64,000 bases of DNA, from NCBI GenBank assembly GCA_036245805.1, contig BTRK01000006.1:42378520-42442519 (forward strand). Reading direction: 5' to 3'. The first letter of the stretch is position 1, and each line of letters begins with the position of its first letter. The notes under the pieces were generated by a model, which saw only the letters and a program-made list of their open reading frames with translations, ran no database searches and was not told the origin of the DNA. The position numbers were made by a program, and so were the translations under genes. Below, in pieces: positions 24,101 to 36,900 of the stretch. Source of the stretch: Pristionchus mayeri. Its lineage: Eukaryota > Nematoda > Chromadorea > Rhabditida > Neodiplogasteridae.

Positions 24101-25810
24101 GGCCCCTCACAGCTTGTTATTCACTAGGCACGAGAAAACGTCAAAGTCCGACTGCAACGAGCAGTGGGAAAACAAAACCAGTGACAAAGACTTTCATGCC
24201 AACCTAATAGGTTGGTGAGAAAGTAATGTTAGATTTGGATCATATGGATTTGAACCCCCATAAAATCCTTTTCTTTAAAGATCGTAGGCTAGCTCGATGG
24301 CACATATCAGGGGTTGACTTGGCCAATGCATGTATATGCTCGAATCGCATAATGCATTTTGGGTCCTGGAAAATGCAGTTGTGTAAAATCTGAAATTTTC
24401 GAGCTTCTCTAAAAAAATTGTTGGCTCTCGTATTTTGAAGAGAAAAATAGCCGTTCATTCTTAGGTAGTGAACTGTGAAGCCCATAGGCAGTTCTTTCCA
24501 AAAATAGGTTTATGACCGTTCAAGCCTTAACATATCACTATTTACACACCATTTAATCCAACCCTGGCCAAGGTAACACTTCACAAATGATAAGAATTCC
24601 TGCTTCGAGGAATATTCAGACTGGCTTGTAAATACGTGCGCTTGTATTGTGCACTATGTTGCTACATATTGCGTGAGAATATTTTAACTCATGCCTTTTC
24701 TACTTTTAGGAAAATTAGATTTTCATTATCGTTGAATTAAGGTCAATATAGTCAAAATGTTGACTTTTGGTGTACGGTGAATGAATGCACGTTCTCACAA
24801 TGGAGTTAACCCTAGCCCATACGAATACTGATATATAAAGAGTAGCTTTAACAGTTAACCACAAAAGTTGGGACTTTTTACCTATGTTGGCAACAGAGAG
24901 TTTTGAAATATTCGAATTTCGACGATCAAATTTCATTTTCAGGACGATCAATTGTACATGTTCTTGGTAGAAGTATTGCATGCCCTCATTAATATATTTT
25001 TAAGTTAACAGTGGAAGGTGCTTTTCATTTTACTATATTTGAAGTCGATACATTAATTGTTACGGATACACGGCAAAAACAAGCACATTGATCAATGTTC
25101 AGGTATTGCCAAGTTCACAAATGAGTGTATTTTCCAAAAGATCTTTCGCAGCAGACCTGATCCAAATGTTGTATTGTGATATACTTATGTCGCACTTGAG
25201 GCTGTGGCATAATATTTACCCTATCTTAGCGCTCCATGGATTGCTGGGCAAAAACGTAATCAGTTATATTCTATGTTGATGTACTTTTGTCATCATTCTG
25301 TGGCCTCAATACCACTTGTATAGGCTGGGACCAATGTGCGATAGAATGAGTATCCATGCACTCAACGAGCATGAATAACAATACGATAATCGGGGCGTAC
25401 GCAAAAGACGGGGGAATCAGATAATCACAAATTTGAAAATCTAACATTACTTTCTCACCAACCTGATAAATTATTGAATCTATCCACAAAAATATACATT
25501 AGCCCCAACTGTTATGTTTGATTTTTTTTCAGAACGATGAATTTTACCTGCAACTCGCCTTGCTAACGAATGGATACTACCTGCAAGGAATCAGTGCAGC
25601 AAGCTTCATACAAATACTCCCGCATTTCTATAAAAGCACAGCTACAGCCATTGATGAGTCTGCAAACTGGTACCAGAATGAAGGAAGAACAGGCAGTAGT
25701 GGAATGAGGATTTCATTCGACTCTACTGCGCAGTCTTTTATGGGATACTCATTTGGCACACAAGTACGCACCGACGATGCAATCGACTTTTTGTATCATG
25801 ATGACAGTTA
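21190..25810 (+). CDS. Large multidomain receptor, block 2: sushi, EGF and vWA-like domain
   Basis: Sushi signatures continue (VECVDGEWVG at about 21640; VCKSMEGRLIFD ... NAKGEWIGEIPP at 21715-21890). An EGF module follows (CICDDGYYGVDCSTPCDYG ... CDCEPGYQGSHC, 21957-22120), then a vWA-like domain beginning DADDIAVMFIVDMNSG (about 22200) and running through NEESGLIWNIQKFIREI, LDKLSDQLKALPRGSIVNL and, after a 2.6-kb intron filled by two mariners, the exon at 25534..25809 (NDEFYLQLALLTNGYYLQ). The metal site is imperfect (DMNSG for DxSxS). Junctions at about 21520 and 21950 are ambiguous: sushi and EGF residues continue in a shifted frame, so either unrecognised short introns or real frame breaks are present. 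Confidence 0.65.
22960..24207 (-). mobile_element. Mariner element with degraded transposase, 1248 bp
   Basis: The ends TCAGGTTGGCATGAAAG and CTTTCATGCCAACCTAA are inverted repeats at a TA. On the minus strand, 23439-23831 encodes mariner transposase sequence: DPFQSAYEMTIALRVHHSTV (helix-turn-helix part), a decayed linker, then RNEKRVLYDNTHMRAKRVGE and HPKKNKLSMWWGVDGVI, where the first catalytic Asp (normally CDEKW) is replaced by Asn. The C-terminal part is missing or frame-broken. It sits in an intron of the large receptor gene. Confidence 0.88.
24208..25466. mobile_element. Second mariner-type element, 1259 bp, abutting the first
   Basis: The terminal repeats (ATAGGTTGGTGAGAAAGTAA and CTTTCTCACCAACCTGA) face inward, and TA follows the right end. 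The left end touches the right end of the previous element without a complete spacer, which suggests insertion at or next to the first element's target site. No convincing transposase ORF is left. Its full-length size matches mariners. Confidence 0.8.
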
Positions 25811-25934
25811 GTTGAACTCATCACAGGAGATTTGGAGTGTCCATTACAGCCTCCCCGAAGGTTTTTGCAATTGAATCTAAAGATAAGAAGAGCATTGTGA
25901 AAATATTACACAACCGTTGGTTTGGTATTTAGAA

Positions 25935-27950
25935 TATGATAAACAGCAAGATTACAGAGGCTTCTGGGGATTGGCAGAGTTTCGATTCTATGGAGGGATA
26001 CTACTATCAGTCGATTGGAAAACGAGACTGGGATGGAGCTGTGAAAGAATGTGAAGAGAAAGGAGGAACGGTGGCTGATTTTCTATCTGCGAATTCATGT
26101 CCGACAGGGGAGTCTCAATATTATATTTCCCTTAACTTTTCGATTGATGAATATACGGAAAAACAAAGAAAAAATGTCCTACAATACTTTGCAACATATA
26201 AGGCTGTTACATAAGTTCCTTTCTTTTTTCTTTTGGACAATTCTGCTGAAGTACATGGACAGACGAGATATTCTGATTACCCTGTGATATGGTCTTGATT
26301 GTGGATTACACCCATGAAAGGGTTTTGAATCTGCTCACTATCTTGGGTGGCTAGCACGTTTCAGAAAATGAGCATCGAAAAACGGCGATTTTTATCATTT
26401 TGAGTTGGGCCCTTGTTGCCGAGAATCCGTGGCATTCTGATTCTGCGCAATCATCCAGTACTAGGACAAGAGTTGATTGTTCACTTACGTGCAAAAAATC
26501 CGTATTCAAATACGTGTGGTAAACAGGGGATACCCAAATCTGTTGATTTCAACGTGTGAATCTCGACGTATTTTTTTCAAAGAATTCAGCTCGTGAAAGG
26601 ATAGGTCAATCTTTTCCTAAATATGATTGCATATATGCACGGCAAGGTACTTCACAACCCATCACAATTCAGCCCTTCTCATCGATGCCTATGAATTATG
26701 TGGCAAATAATTTAAAATCCTTATTTTCAGAAAGACTGAATATCTCATCGGGCCCATTTTTCATGCAGGGTTTTTAAGGCGCAATTCTCGCGATATGTCA
26801 TATGAGATACCCCATCATATTGCTTTAGAATAGTGTGACAAATTCAGCAATATCACTGCTCTCCTCGGAGCTGTGAATAATTGAACACTCGGATCAAACA
26901 TACTAGTACGATGATTTCCGATCTAAATTGACCCATGCTCACTGATATAATCGAACCAAGATCGTGCGCGATATAGAGTGTACTCATGCCCCAATCAACT
27001 ATAACAAACCATTAGTTGATTGGTCGATTGCAAAGAAAAGTGGGGGCTACCAATATTCATGCATGAAAAAAGAAAGGAACTTATGCAACAGCCTAATACA
27101 TCGCACAAGCCCGGTGTTATTGCCAATGCAAGGGTGTTTAATGGCGAAGAAACTTCAGACGGGTCTCGGCATACTGGTTGCCAATCAGAGGAAACGGTAA
27201 TTATATATGGGAAGCAACGTATCGAGGAACGAGAATTCCGGTTATCGCGCCGAGGTTCGGCGAAGAACCACCGATCAACGAGTGTGTGGCAATCTCGTGC
27301 ACTGATTTGAAATGGTACGTAATCGAGGATGAACAGTTTTCGTTAGCATAGTAGTCATGGCGACAGTTAGGCAAACGAAATCGTCTAATTAAACAAGTTT
27401 GCTTCGATCGTCTAATTCAACAGGTTCACCTTATTGTGTGATGCACAAATCGATGTTCTCTGCCAGAAATCCGTTTTTGATCCGTACAAGCAGCACAATT
27501 TACCCACAGATGGTCTGTTCTCTGACATAGCGTTTATGTCTTTGATGATGCAGATATAATGTGATCTTCAATTTCGGAATGAGCGCTATTAAAAAGACTT
27601 GGTTCTCCTTCCGAGCACAATCCAGCGCATACGACTACAAACTCGTTGATCTGAACGGTGATCAAACTATGCAACTTATACCAGGTACTAATCACATATG
27701 ATTCGCTCTCAACCTAATATCTGCCAGGAATAACTCGCCTTAATGTGGCAGTACCAAACGAATTTAGCAGTATGAGCAACTCGGATACAGTAGTGATTTT
27801 CGATGGGAATTATATCAGTCGCATTCGGATGCAGCAAACTTCGTGTGGATATTTTTCCTCTGCACTACCGTTTTCAACATCATTCTATGATAGTTATCTT
27901 ACAGTGAGGGTATGCATATTTTATGGCATATACTGTTCAGATTAAGTATC
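25935..27950 (+). CDS. Large multidomain receptor, block 3: second C-type lectin-like domain and CUB-like domain
   Basis: After a TTTAG acceptor the exon from 25935 encodes SMEGYYYQSIGKRDWDGAVK and ECEEKGGTVADFLSANSC, the first half of a C-type lectin fold. The second half appears at about 27170-27310 (YWLPIRGNGNYIWEATYRG ... NECVAISCTDLKW) and, after a 120-bp intron, FTLLCDAQIDVLCQK. A CUB-like region follows (VIFNFGMSAIKKTWFSF, 27555-27685; TVVIFDGNYISRIRMQ ... SYLTVR, 27729-27912). Exon limits between 26215 and 27100 are not resolved. Confidence 0.65.
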
Positions 27951-28016
27951 GCTACGAGTCTTAGGACGGATCTCCTTAAGTGACCGCCTTCTTAAAATAT
28001 TTAATTTTCTAATGAG

Positions 28017-28313
28017 TAGAGTTCTCTTGTTGGAAAAAATCGTTATTGGAAATTTACCCCACTCCCCTCATTTTCCAATAGCGCCGCAAAATGAGGCGAC
28101 CGCTTATTGGAAATGACCTCTTATTGGAAAATTATTGGAAAACGATTTTTTTCATTGATCTTTGAAACTCAATCGACGATTTTCCAATAGTTTTCCAATA
28201 AGCTATTGGAAAATTCCACCAAACAATGGATGTCATTGGAAAATGAGATGAATGAGAGACCCCTTTGTTCTCGCTATTGGAAAATTGGAATATTTTCCAA
28301 CAAGAGAACTCTA
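28017..28313. mobile_element. 297-bp hAT-type MITE
   Basis: The terminal repeats TAGAGTTCTCTTGTTGGAAAA and its complement are flanked by a perfect 8-bp duplication CTAATGAG (28009-28016 and 28314-28321). Eight-bp duplications and TAGAG termini are typical of hAT elements. The interior is filled with many forward and inverted TATTGGAAA motifs, probably transposase-binding subterminal repeats. No ORF. Confidence 0.92.
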
Positions 28314-28321
28314 CTAATGAG

Positions 28322-29368
28322 CACTTTGATGCGAATTAAATTCACCTCTGTCGGTTGAACTGCATAACTCGCGTTTCGAAATATGCATTTTTAAATGCTG
28401 AGGTGTCATCATTCGCGGCTCATTCCCCCTCTTATTTACCTACGGCACCGTAAATTGGAATGTGATGAAAATGAAACCGAAGGGCCATGCTAGGAGAGGA
28501 GTCGAGGCATATGAGTACAATATATGAACCTTTGAAATATTGTGATCTATATTTAGGGTCCACAACGTGGATAGCCGATGTTTCGGAATCTGGACAAAAG
28601 TGGGTTAAAACAGTCCCATGGGGTCTCAATAACATCCTCCTTTTGGAATTACATCGATATCTCATCTCTAAAGCGAGATACAGCTCGAGAAGCACGCGCG
28701 ACGAGCACAACGGGAGAGGGGGGAAAGGCGAGACGAGAGGAAAAGTGGGCGGAGTCAATCTCTCCTCTCCTCTCCTCTCTCCTTTATCGCTTTCCCTTCT
28801 ATTCTTTCGTCGATTTCGCTATGCAAATGTATGAAATTCCATTCCAATCTTAGTTTAAGATAGCCCCCGACGCTTTTGTGTGTATTGTACGAGTATTCAA
28901 GAAAAAAATATCACATTTATCGATTACGGCTGCTCCTCAGCCACCATTCACGCACAAGACAACAGAAGTAATCACAACAAGATAGGATGGACCTTTTAAT
29001 TCACAGAAAGACACGGAAACTAGGGAACAGGGTAAGGGTACGGTAGGGGGCAGTGGATACTGTAAGTGGTCTGAGAAGACCGAGATAGAGAGTAGGGGAA
29101 GAGGGGAAAAGGGGGCAGGGAAAGGAAACGTACAGACTACGGAAAACAAACAAGACTAAACATGAAGGCAAGCAACTACGAGAAGAACAATCGTGCTAAG
29201 CACAAAGAACAAAGATCAAAGGTCGATCGAAGATAAAACTTCTGAGAACAGAAAACAAATTTACAATAAGTGACCATAAATAACTCTACTTTAGAATGAG
29301 AATATCTGGTACACTATGAATACTATGCGATCAAAGATCAATCTACAGTAAGAAAGATAAATTGGGGA
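28322..29368. other. Intronic stretch of the large gene, low-complexity parts
   Basis: It contains an AGGAG/CTCTCC-rich segment around 28730-28800 and a GGGGAA/GGTAGGG-rich segment around 29030-29130. ORFs reading through them are compositional artefacts. Part may be 3' flank of the reverse-strand gene ending at 29369. Confidence 0.45.
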
Positions 29369-32300
29369 TTAGAGGAGATCGTCGAAAAAGTCGAACAATC
29401 CCTCTTCTAGTGAGGACTCTAACTGAGAAAGGGGGATGGTCGAAGGACCAGAGGGGAAACTGAGGGTGACCAGACTGGTCTCACCTCTCCTGACGACGGA
29501 CGAGACGATCCCATCCTCTGCCACATCTCCATCCCATCGACAGATCTTGCGGCCCTGGTAGGGATGGTCGAGGGAAGAAGAGAGGACGGAACCTGGAATA
29601 GATACAGTAATGAAATACAGTGATAGATAGGCCGATCTAATCGATAATTCTCAATGATTACCGTAATATTTTCTCAACATGAAGCAATAGTGTAAGCATT
29701 TTGTAGTAAAATAATTTATAAATAATTTCCCCTACATTCACAGTTCTACTTACATTTTTTTGATTAATCTAAAATGGAAATAGAGAATAAAATAAAACTA
29801 ACATTTCCGATCGGCTTCGATGAGCACGATGAGTCTCCTCTTGAGCTCGGCCTCCGACAGCTTCGATCCCTGGAAGACTTCCAAGGTACAAAAAAAGTGA
29901 ATAGTTCAGTATAAATGCTCAGGGAGAAGTCTCCTAACCTTGCAACTCAACGTGTAGATCTTGTCCTCCGGTGGCTTCTGCTGCAGTGCCCTCTCACTGA
30001 AACGAATTTGGGCAGCAAGCGCTCTTGCCCTTGCAGGTGCAGAGGGGGAATCGAGCAGGAGGGAGATGCGATTTGTGGAAGTTATAAAGCCAAAATCGGA
30101 GATGGCATCTACTGCCTGATTCCTCCTCTGTACCTGCAGGGCACACTTGGCCGCGTACTCCTTCTCCTTCTCAAGACCCTTTGCGAGGATAGCCTCACTC
30201 AGGAGTTTCTTGGCACGAATTCCCTCTGCCCGAAGCGTGCCAATCGATGCTCGGGCCGCCGCCACGATCGCCTGCCTCTCTTCTGATGTTTTTGAAGCGA
30301 GCCAGGCCATCGTGTGGTTTTTCGAGATCAATAAACATGCCTCACGACGGAGGATACTCATGTTCGGCTTGTAAGAGTAGAGCCTATCCACGAATCCAAA
30401 TCCACTCTCAATGAACCTATTGGTGGCAGATGCACAAAGAGTGCACTCCATCACCACTTCATCGAATTTCCCGAGTACTTGCCCGAGCCGATGAAATCTT
30501 TAAAGAGATGCTCAAAGTATCCCTTTGAAGACTCCATCACCCCAGAGACAGCCTCGAGAGAAGCCTCAGAAGGGCTCAGAGAAAGCAGATTCTCAAGGAA
30601 TTGCTCGTCCCCAGCTGCGATCGAGTGCAAAGATGGAACAGAGCCATTCCCCGAGAAGAAGGAAAGTGGAGAATCTCTACACTCACTCACCCACGAAAGG
30701 AGAAGGGATACGGTCGTGCCCGTTTCCATCACGTGAACCACATTTTCAGCCAGTCGCCAGAGCGGGCCCGTGACCAATTGGTCAAGCAGACCAAGAATTT
30801 GGAGATGTTCATCAACAATAGGGAGATCAAGCAGCTCCCTGAGCTTGATAAGCTCAGGCCTGCCTGCCCCCATCTTGTCGATGAACGATTTCAGACTTGC
30901 GATGGAAGAAAATGCGACTCGCGAGAAGGAACACTACATTGAACCTATGCCCTAGGACGGAAGGGAACGGAGACTTACTGTTGGTCTGATCTAAACCAGA
31001 CCAAACCTTGAAGTCCTTGCTGCAGCTGTGCAGACCCGCCGACCGGTCTCCGAAGAGACGGGAGACCTCTTTCACAACGGTGAGGACCGTCGGGGAGAGG
31101 GAAGGAACGGCCTTCCCGGTGGTGAGTCGCTCATGTTCTGCGAGGGCTTCAAGCACGACATTAGTATAATTAGCGATGACGTGCAATTGGCAGTAGAAGA
31201 CATGGAAAGTCATCAGCTGCTGACGAGAAGCATCAGACAAAGTATCCCAGTCAGTGATGACTCTAGGGAGTACTATTGCCCGATACTCATCGATCAGCCC
31301 GTTGAACTTCTTCTGCGTAGCTGCACGATCGGACATCGCACAGCTAAGTGAAGCGAAGAAACGGTCGATGAACTTGCCAGCCTGACTACTGTCACCGACA
31401 CCTCCAGTGAGACCCCCAATCGAGCACGCATGCTCGAGAAGGCAGTTTCAGCAGATTTATCGGGGACATCAACCAGCCCAAACAAGATAATCTCCTGCCC
31501 ACCCCCTTCCTTCGGCAATCCCGCACCAAACAATTGCAATTTCGTTCCGGACTTGTTTGTTTCGTCGGAGTAAAGGCACAGCTGATCGTCTCGTTCAATT
31601 GCTTGATCGATGCGTTCATATGCGTGCGATTTAGCAACCGAGAGTGAAGCCACCGCGAAATTACGAACTGTACTGGGACTGGGAACCCAATCAAGATTAG
31701 CCTTCACCAGCTTCGCCACTGATTCCATCACCCGTCTCACTTTCTCGTCTACCACGCCGAGATCAAGAAGCTCGAGAACGGTAACTACAGTATCCGAAGT
31801 ATAACTCCCATTCTCGAAAAGAGTTACAGTACCCGAACGAACCTCGGCAAGAGACTCTTCAGCCTCAAGTCGAGAATTCTCTGAGAACCGCAGCTCATTT
31901 TCGAGACGAGATTTCTCTTCGGATAAAGCATCTACCTTTTCACGAAGGTAACTATTCTCGCGTGAGTAGGTCCGATTCGAATCAGATAGAGAGGCTAAGC
32001 GAGTCTTTAGTTTTTCATTACTCGACTGCGTCTTCGAATCGAACCTAGCAGCGCCACGAGAAAGGCGTTTCCTTCGTGCTCGAAACAACTGCGCTGTCAG
32101 GTTTTTGATCATTCGAGTATGGACAGCACAGCCTAACTTCTTGAGCTTGGGGGCAGGGGAAAAAGCGGAAACGGAGGATGATTTCGGAAGGCTAGGCACG
32201 GAAGGAGCCACAGGAAAGGGCGGAAGGGAAGGAGTGGTCCCTAGATAGGTGGCTATTCCACAGTACGAATTAAGAAAATGGGCCTTATCTTGCTTAGTCC

Positions 32301-33028
32301 TGCCCATTCTGATGTCCGCCATCGTCTTCAGGGCGAGCTTCCGAGAGCGCGAGATGAAGGTGGTGCATCTCTTCAACTCAGCTAAAATACATCAGACAAG
32401 CAATGAATATTCCCATAATGCCTAACCTAATTGTAAGTAAAGACACCATTAGTCATTCAGTCAATGCTTGACCGATCATTGCTAACTGAAAATACTTAAT
32501 CAAGGAGAATGATAACTCCAAAGGAATATTAATTCATCCATATACGTCTCTTCTAGCTATGAATCCAACGAGTGAGCAAGGATAGATTAGTGGAAATTCT
32601 AGAATATTACTCAGGAGTATACACGAGTAGATGCCGATAGGGCGAACGTCATGAGATATATTTACAATAGTTGCCAACGCTTCTGCCAACCAACATTCCC
32701 AACTAAAAACTCCTATACAACTAGAGTAAGAGGGTATATTTACGAATTCGGAAAGATAATTCTATTGTAGAATAAAGAATACCCTATATTGCTATTTCAT
32801 TTTCTAACAAGCAAAGCCAACATACCCCTTGTGTAATATATTGTATTGCAAATATACACGACAGCTGTAAAAAATAACTTTATCTACAATAAAATACAGA
32901 CCTTTGTGAATCGGACGGCCTAGGAGTACAAGGCACCCCGCCGCTACCTCAGTCACCTTCTTCTTCCCTTCAAACAGCGAGAGCAGCCGGGCGTAGGTGA
33001 CGTCCCGGTCTACAACGCCGTTGCTCAT
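29369..33028 (-). pseudogene. Decayed transposase-like gene of an uncharacterised family, nested in reverse orientation
   Basis: Exon 1 (32902..33028) starts MSNGVVDRDVTYARLLSLF and joins in phase to an exon beginning at 32381. A coiled coil with S/E/K/R-rich heptads lies at about 31850-32090. Then come LCLYSDETNKSGTKLQLFG, AGKFIDRFFASL, MSDRAATQKKFNGLIDEYR, FYCQLHVIANYTNV, VLGHRFNVVFLL, ITGPLW-like VTGPLWRLAENV, and MECTLCASATNRFIESGFGF with HTMAWLASKTS. A C-terminal exon ends at 29369. From memory this order matches a widespread invertebrate protein family linked to repeats. Acidic residues in SDET, MSDRA and ECT could be a DDE-type triad (inference). Coding homology changes frame near 31420, 30900 and 30470, so the copy looks inactivated. 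Confidence 0.6.
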
Positions 33029-33590
33029 GGCGGAGTGAACCTGAAATAGTACATTTTACAATTTAGAAACAATGCGCACACGTAAGCAAGTATCTTCATA
33101 TAAATGCCTACAAAGTTAATAGTATAAATAAGAAATACGACTAGAAAAACAACGAAAAAGCGGCGGAAAATCTAACGAGTTGAACGAACTGAAGCATCAG
33201 GGATGTATATAACGCGTTAGAGTGCATGAACAGAGGTAATTTATAGCAAAAAATAAAGGTTAGCTAAGAAGAGTAATCAATAATCACAGCAATACTTACT
33301 TACGCGTTAGAGATGGAGCGAAAAACGGATCAGGCCGGCTAATCCTATCAATTATAAGTGTTGAACGCATCGAAACCGCACCAAAACGGGAACAATGATA
33401 GACCAGTTCACGTAGACTAGGAACAAGCAAGAAAATGCATAAAATAATCGATGAAAACGCGATAAAAATCGATAAATCGATAAAACAGCCAGCCGAATAT
33501 ATCGTTCCGAGAGTATCCTTTCAATGCCTCATCGACGGTAAATAGCGCAACTTGCTTAGAATTTCTCCTGGAGCTTCAAAAAAATTCAAA

Positions 33591-33851
33591 TGAGGAGCAC
33601 AATTAAACGAAAGTATAAATCTTCGTTTGCTTTCGCGTTTTGGACTGATATGAGACCATTAAATATGAATATTGCCCGACGAACTTATAATTTTTCGTAT
33701 AAACGGCTTTTTAACCTCATTTTTTCAATTTTGACCTACTTAGAGGAGTCAGACATAGTTCGTCGACCAACCACTCGATTTGTCTCGGGGAAAGCTATCG
33801 AATTCTTTTTTGGTCGACCGTTTTGGTCGCGAATGACGCATGTGCTCCTCA
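33591..33851. mobile_element. Possible 261-bp MITE
   Basis: Short inverted ends TGAGGAGCACA and TGTGCTCCTCA bound an AT-rich segment without coding potential. The repeats are only 11 bp and no clear target duplication is seen, so this is tentative. Confidence 0.35.
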
Positions 33852-33954
33852 AATCTCGCTTTAGAGGGGAGAACTGTCCGAGCCGAGTGGGCGGAGCTTG
33901 TGGTGTCTATCTATATTGTAATAATATCAAGTGATATTATTGAAATCTTGTCAG

Positions 33955-36900
33955 GTTGTCATCGGTAATTTTAAAATTCTCGCCTTCAATACCCGCATAT
34001 CGCAAGGACCTATCTTGCTGTCAGTCAACGAGTCTCCTTCGGACTGCGTGAGTACCGGCGCTATTCAAGCTAACACCAACTTCTGCTACAATGATGATAC
34101 GGCCCGATATGTCGTCGTATGCGGGCAAGGTACAAAGATTAAAATTTAAGCCACAGTTATGAATACACTTTGATATGGATAAGAAAGAGTGTATAAAGAC
34201 AATTTTTTGGAAGGTACTATTGACTTGTAACAGAAACGTGAGTGGGGGAGGGAAATTTTAGGCACTCTCTTAGAAGGCATTCTGGGCATCAATCAAAGCT
34301 TGCGCATACCAATCTATGTAATTAATGAAACATAATTTAATACTAAATATTATTTAAAATTCCACATTAAATATTTTCCAATGATCCACATGTGCAAGGA
34401 ATTATTTGCAGGCGTTTCCGGAAAATTCTGCGGGATTCAGGATAAGATTGAGTCGATGTGCGAGGAAAAATTTAAGACGCAGCTAAGCGATGTCGCACTC
34501 GATAACAACATTATCACAAAGTATGACTTTTTAAAGCAACTATACGTCAATGCATACGTGTTGACAAATATGTAATATGGAGCAATTTTCTCACTCCCTC
34601 GCCACTCTCTCGCCCACTTAATCGACGAGAGAGCGTGTGGTTTGGAGAGAGTCAGACGATTCCTCGTAATATGCAATGTCTCAGTGGTTGCGGCTGCACA
34701 GCAGACATGTCCTCGTGTTCCTTCAATCGGGTGGACCCTTGCGACAATCGATGCTCCTCTAATTCTTCCTGCCAATTACTAGATCAATTTGGCACCACCG
34801 AGGATCCAGAAGGACAGAGACAAGTTATGAGAGCCTGCGTATGCGGTGGGTGGACATTTCCACGCCATCTCTTTATTTTCTGAGTTGGCTCTCTCATATG
34901 CTTCAACGTACGATTTTGTTCAACATTGCCTTGTCTCTGAGATATTATGAGAGACATTCTGAGAAAACTAAGCAATGCTACCTATAGGCCGTACAGCGAA
35001 AAATAAAGTGTTGATTTTAAGATGTCCCTAGGGGTAACTTTTCACATAGAGTTCGAAAATCGACCTTAGGAAGCCGTATCGCGAACCCCTCATTTCGCGT
35101 TTTCGCTGAATTTGAGCGGTCGGTTTTTGTAATTTTCGAACGGCCCATCCAAAACCCTGACATGTATAGTAATTCTGACAGATCTCGACGAGATAAGCAT
35201 TTTTACTGTTGGAAGTGAAATGTTAGCTCATCTGTGAAAAAAGTAATGAGCCTTTGAAATCTAAAAATTCTTAAAATTTCCGCCCTGAAAAATTTTCCGA
35301 GAAGGGAGTTTTTTAATTGCGCGCATTCGATTCAGCATGTAAAAGTACCCCTAGGGTCAAATTTTCAGTTCCAAAAGCGTGAACCATTTAGGTAATCGGG
35401 ACCGCCAAAGTGTGCCGAATTGAATATTTTCGCCATCAGGGGAGACCCAATTTTTTTGAAATGTCGACCACTGATCTCATAATTCTTCACACAACTTAAA
35501 TAAGCTCTGAAATGAAAAGAATAACTCGTTCCGAGAACTTTTACGCACTGCTTCCGATTTTTTTACATTTTTGGAGGTTGCAAATTTTACGGCGGTTTCC
35601 GTTCTCAGATCGGTTTCCCTGTATTGGAAACTTGGGCAAACATCTACAACAAGTGGTAACAGGACTTGGTGGTACCAGGTGAGCACCCACTGGTACCAGG
35701 TAGGCACCACGTGGTATAAGAAAGGCACCAAAAGGTGTCATTACCAAGAAGCATCAGGTCAGTTCTAAGTGGTCCCATGTAAGTTCCAAGTGGTTCCAGG
35801 TAGGCACCAAGTGGTACCAGGTTAGCACCAAGTGGTACCCGGCTATCACCAAGTGCTACCAGGCCACGTGGTACCGCTCCGAAGCATAACCATATTTTTT
35901 TACATACATATTTTATTCAATATTCAGGGTCTGGGCCTGTTGAATGATACATGAATTCCATGCATCGGGGTCTCCTCTACACTTGCTTGCCCAGTTCACT
36001 CCTAGTAAACGTTCCATGTCATCGCGCCATCTCGTCTTAGGTCTTCCTATAGGTCTATTGCGATCCCACGCCGACCACTCCATGATTCTCTTCGTCCATC
36101 TATCATCGTCAATAATTGCGAGTCTTCTGGCCCAGTTCCATTTCCTCTGCATAGCTTGAACTCGAATATCATAACCAGGATACCAAAAGGTACCAAACAG
36201 CATGAAATCCGTCATCAGAGTTGAAAATGCAGAGCATAATCCGGCTTAAAACACCGTTTTGCCATAGTCGGGCACGAACAATTTTCATTTCAAAAACATA
36301 TTTTGGTTGAATATAATTATTTAAAAAATCAAACTCGGCAAAAGATCAATGTATCGGATGAGATTTAACCCGCGCAGGTTTTAACCCCCCCCCCCCCCGT
36401 GGTAGCAGTACCACCAAGCACCAGGTAAGCACCAAATGGTACCAAGTCCTTTTCATGCTGGACCAGGTCAATACCACTCGTAACGAGGCCAGTATCAACT
36501 GGAACCACCATTAGTGCACATTCAGTACCGGATATTACCATTTGGAAGGACTTGGTTTTGTCTGGTTCCGGTATCTTCGTCTTGCCTCGTATGGTACGGA
36601 TCTGGTGCCGTTTGGTACGTGCCAGGAATCACTGGATCAGTTCTTTATGTTCGGCATCTGTTGGTATCGACCTGACTACACATACTCGGAGTGGTACCAC
36701 GTGGCACAGACTGGGTACATGCTGTTACTTACCTGTGACTACACGATACTGACCTGGTAGCACTTGGTGATAGCCGGGTACCACTTGGTGCTAACCTGGT
36801 ACCTCTTGGTGTCATGGAACCACTTGGAACTTACATGGGACCACTTTGAACTGACCTGATGCTTCTTGGTACTGGCATGGTACCTTTTGGTGCCTTTCTT

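Noticed and set aside
28487..28853. Overlapping ORFs near 28.5-28.85 kb on both strands
   Set aside because: Low-complexity GAGAGG/CTCTCC sequence, no domain and no splice support.
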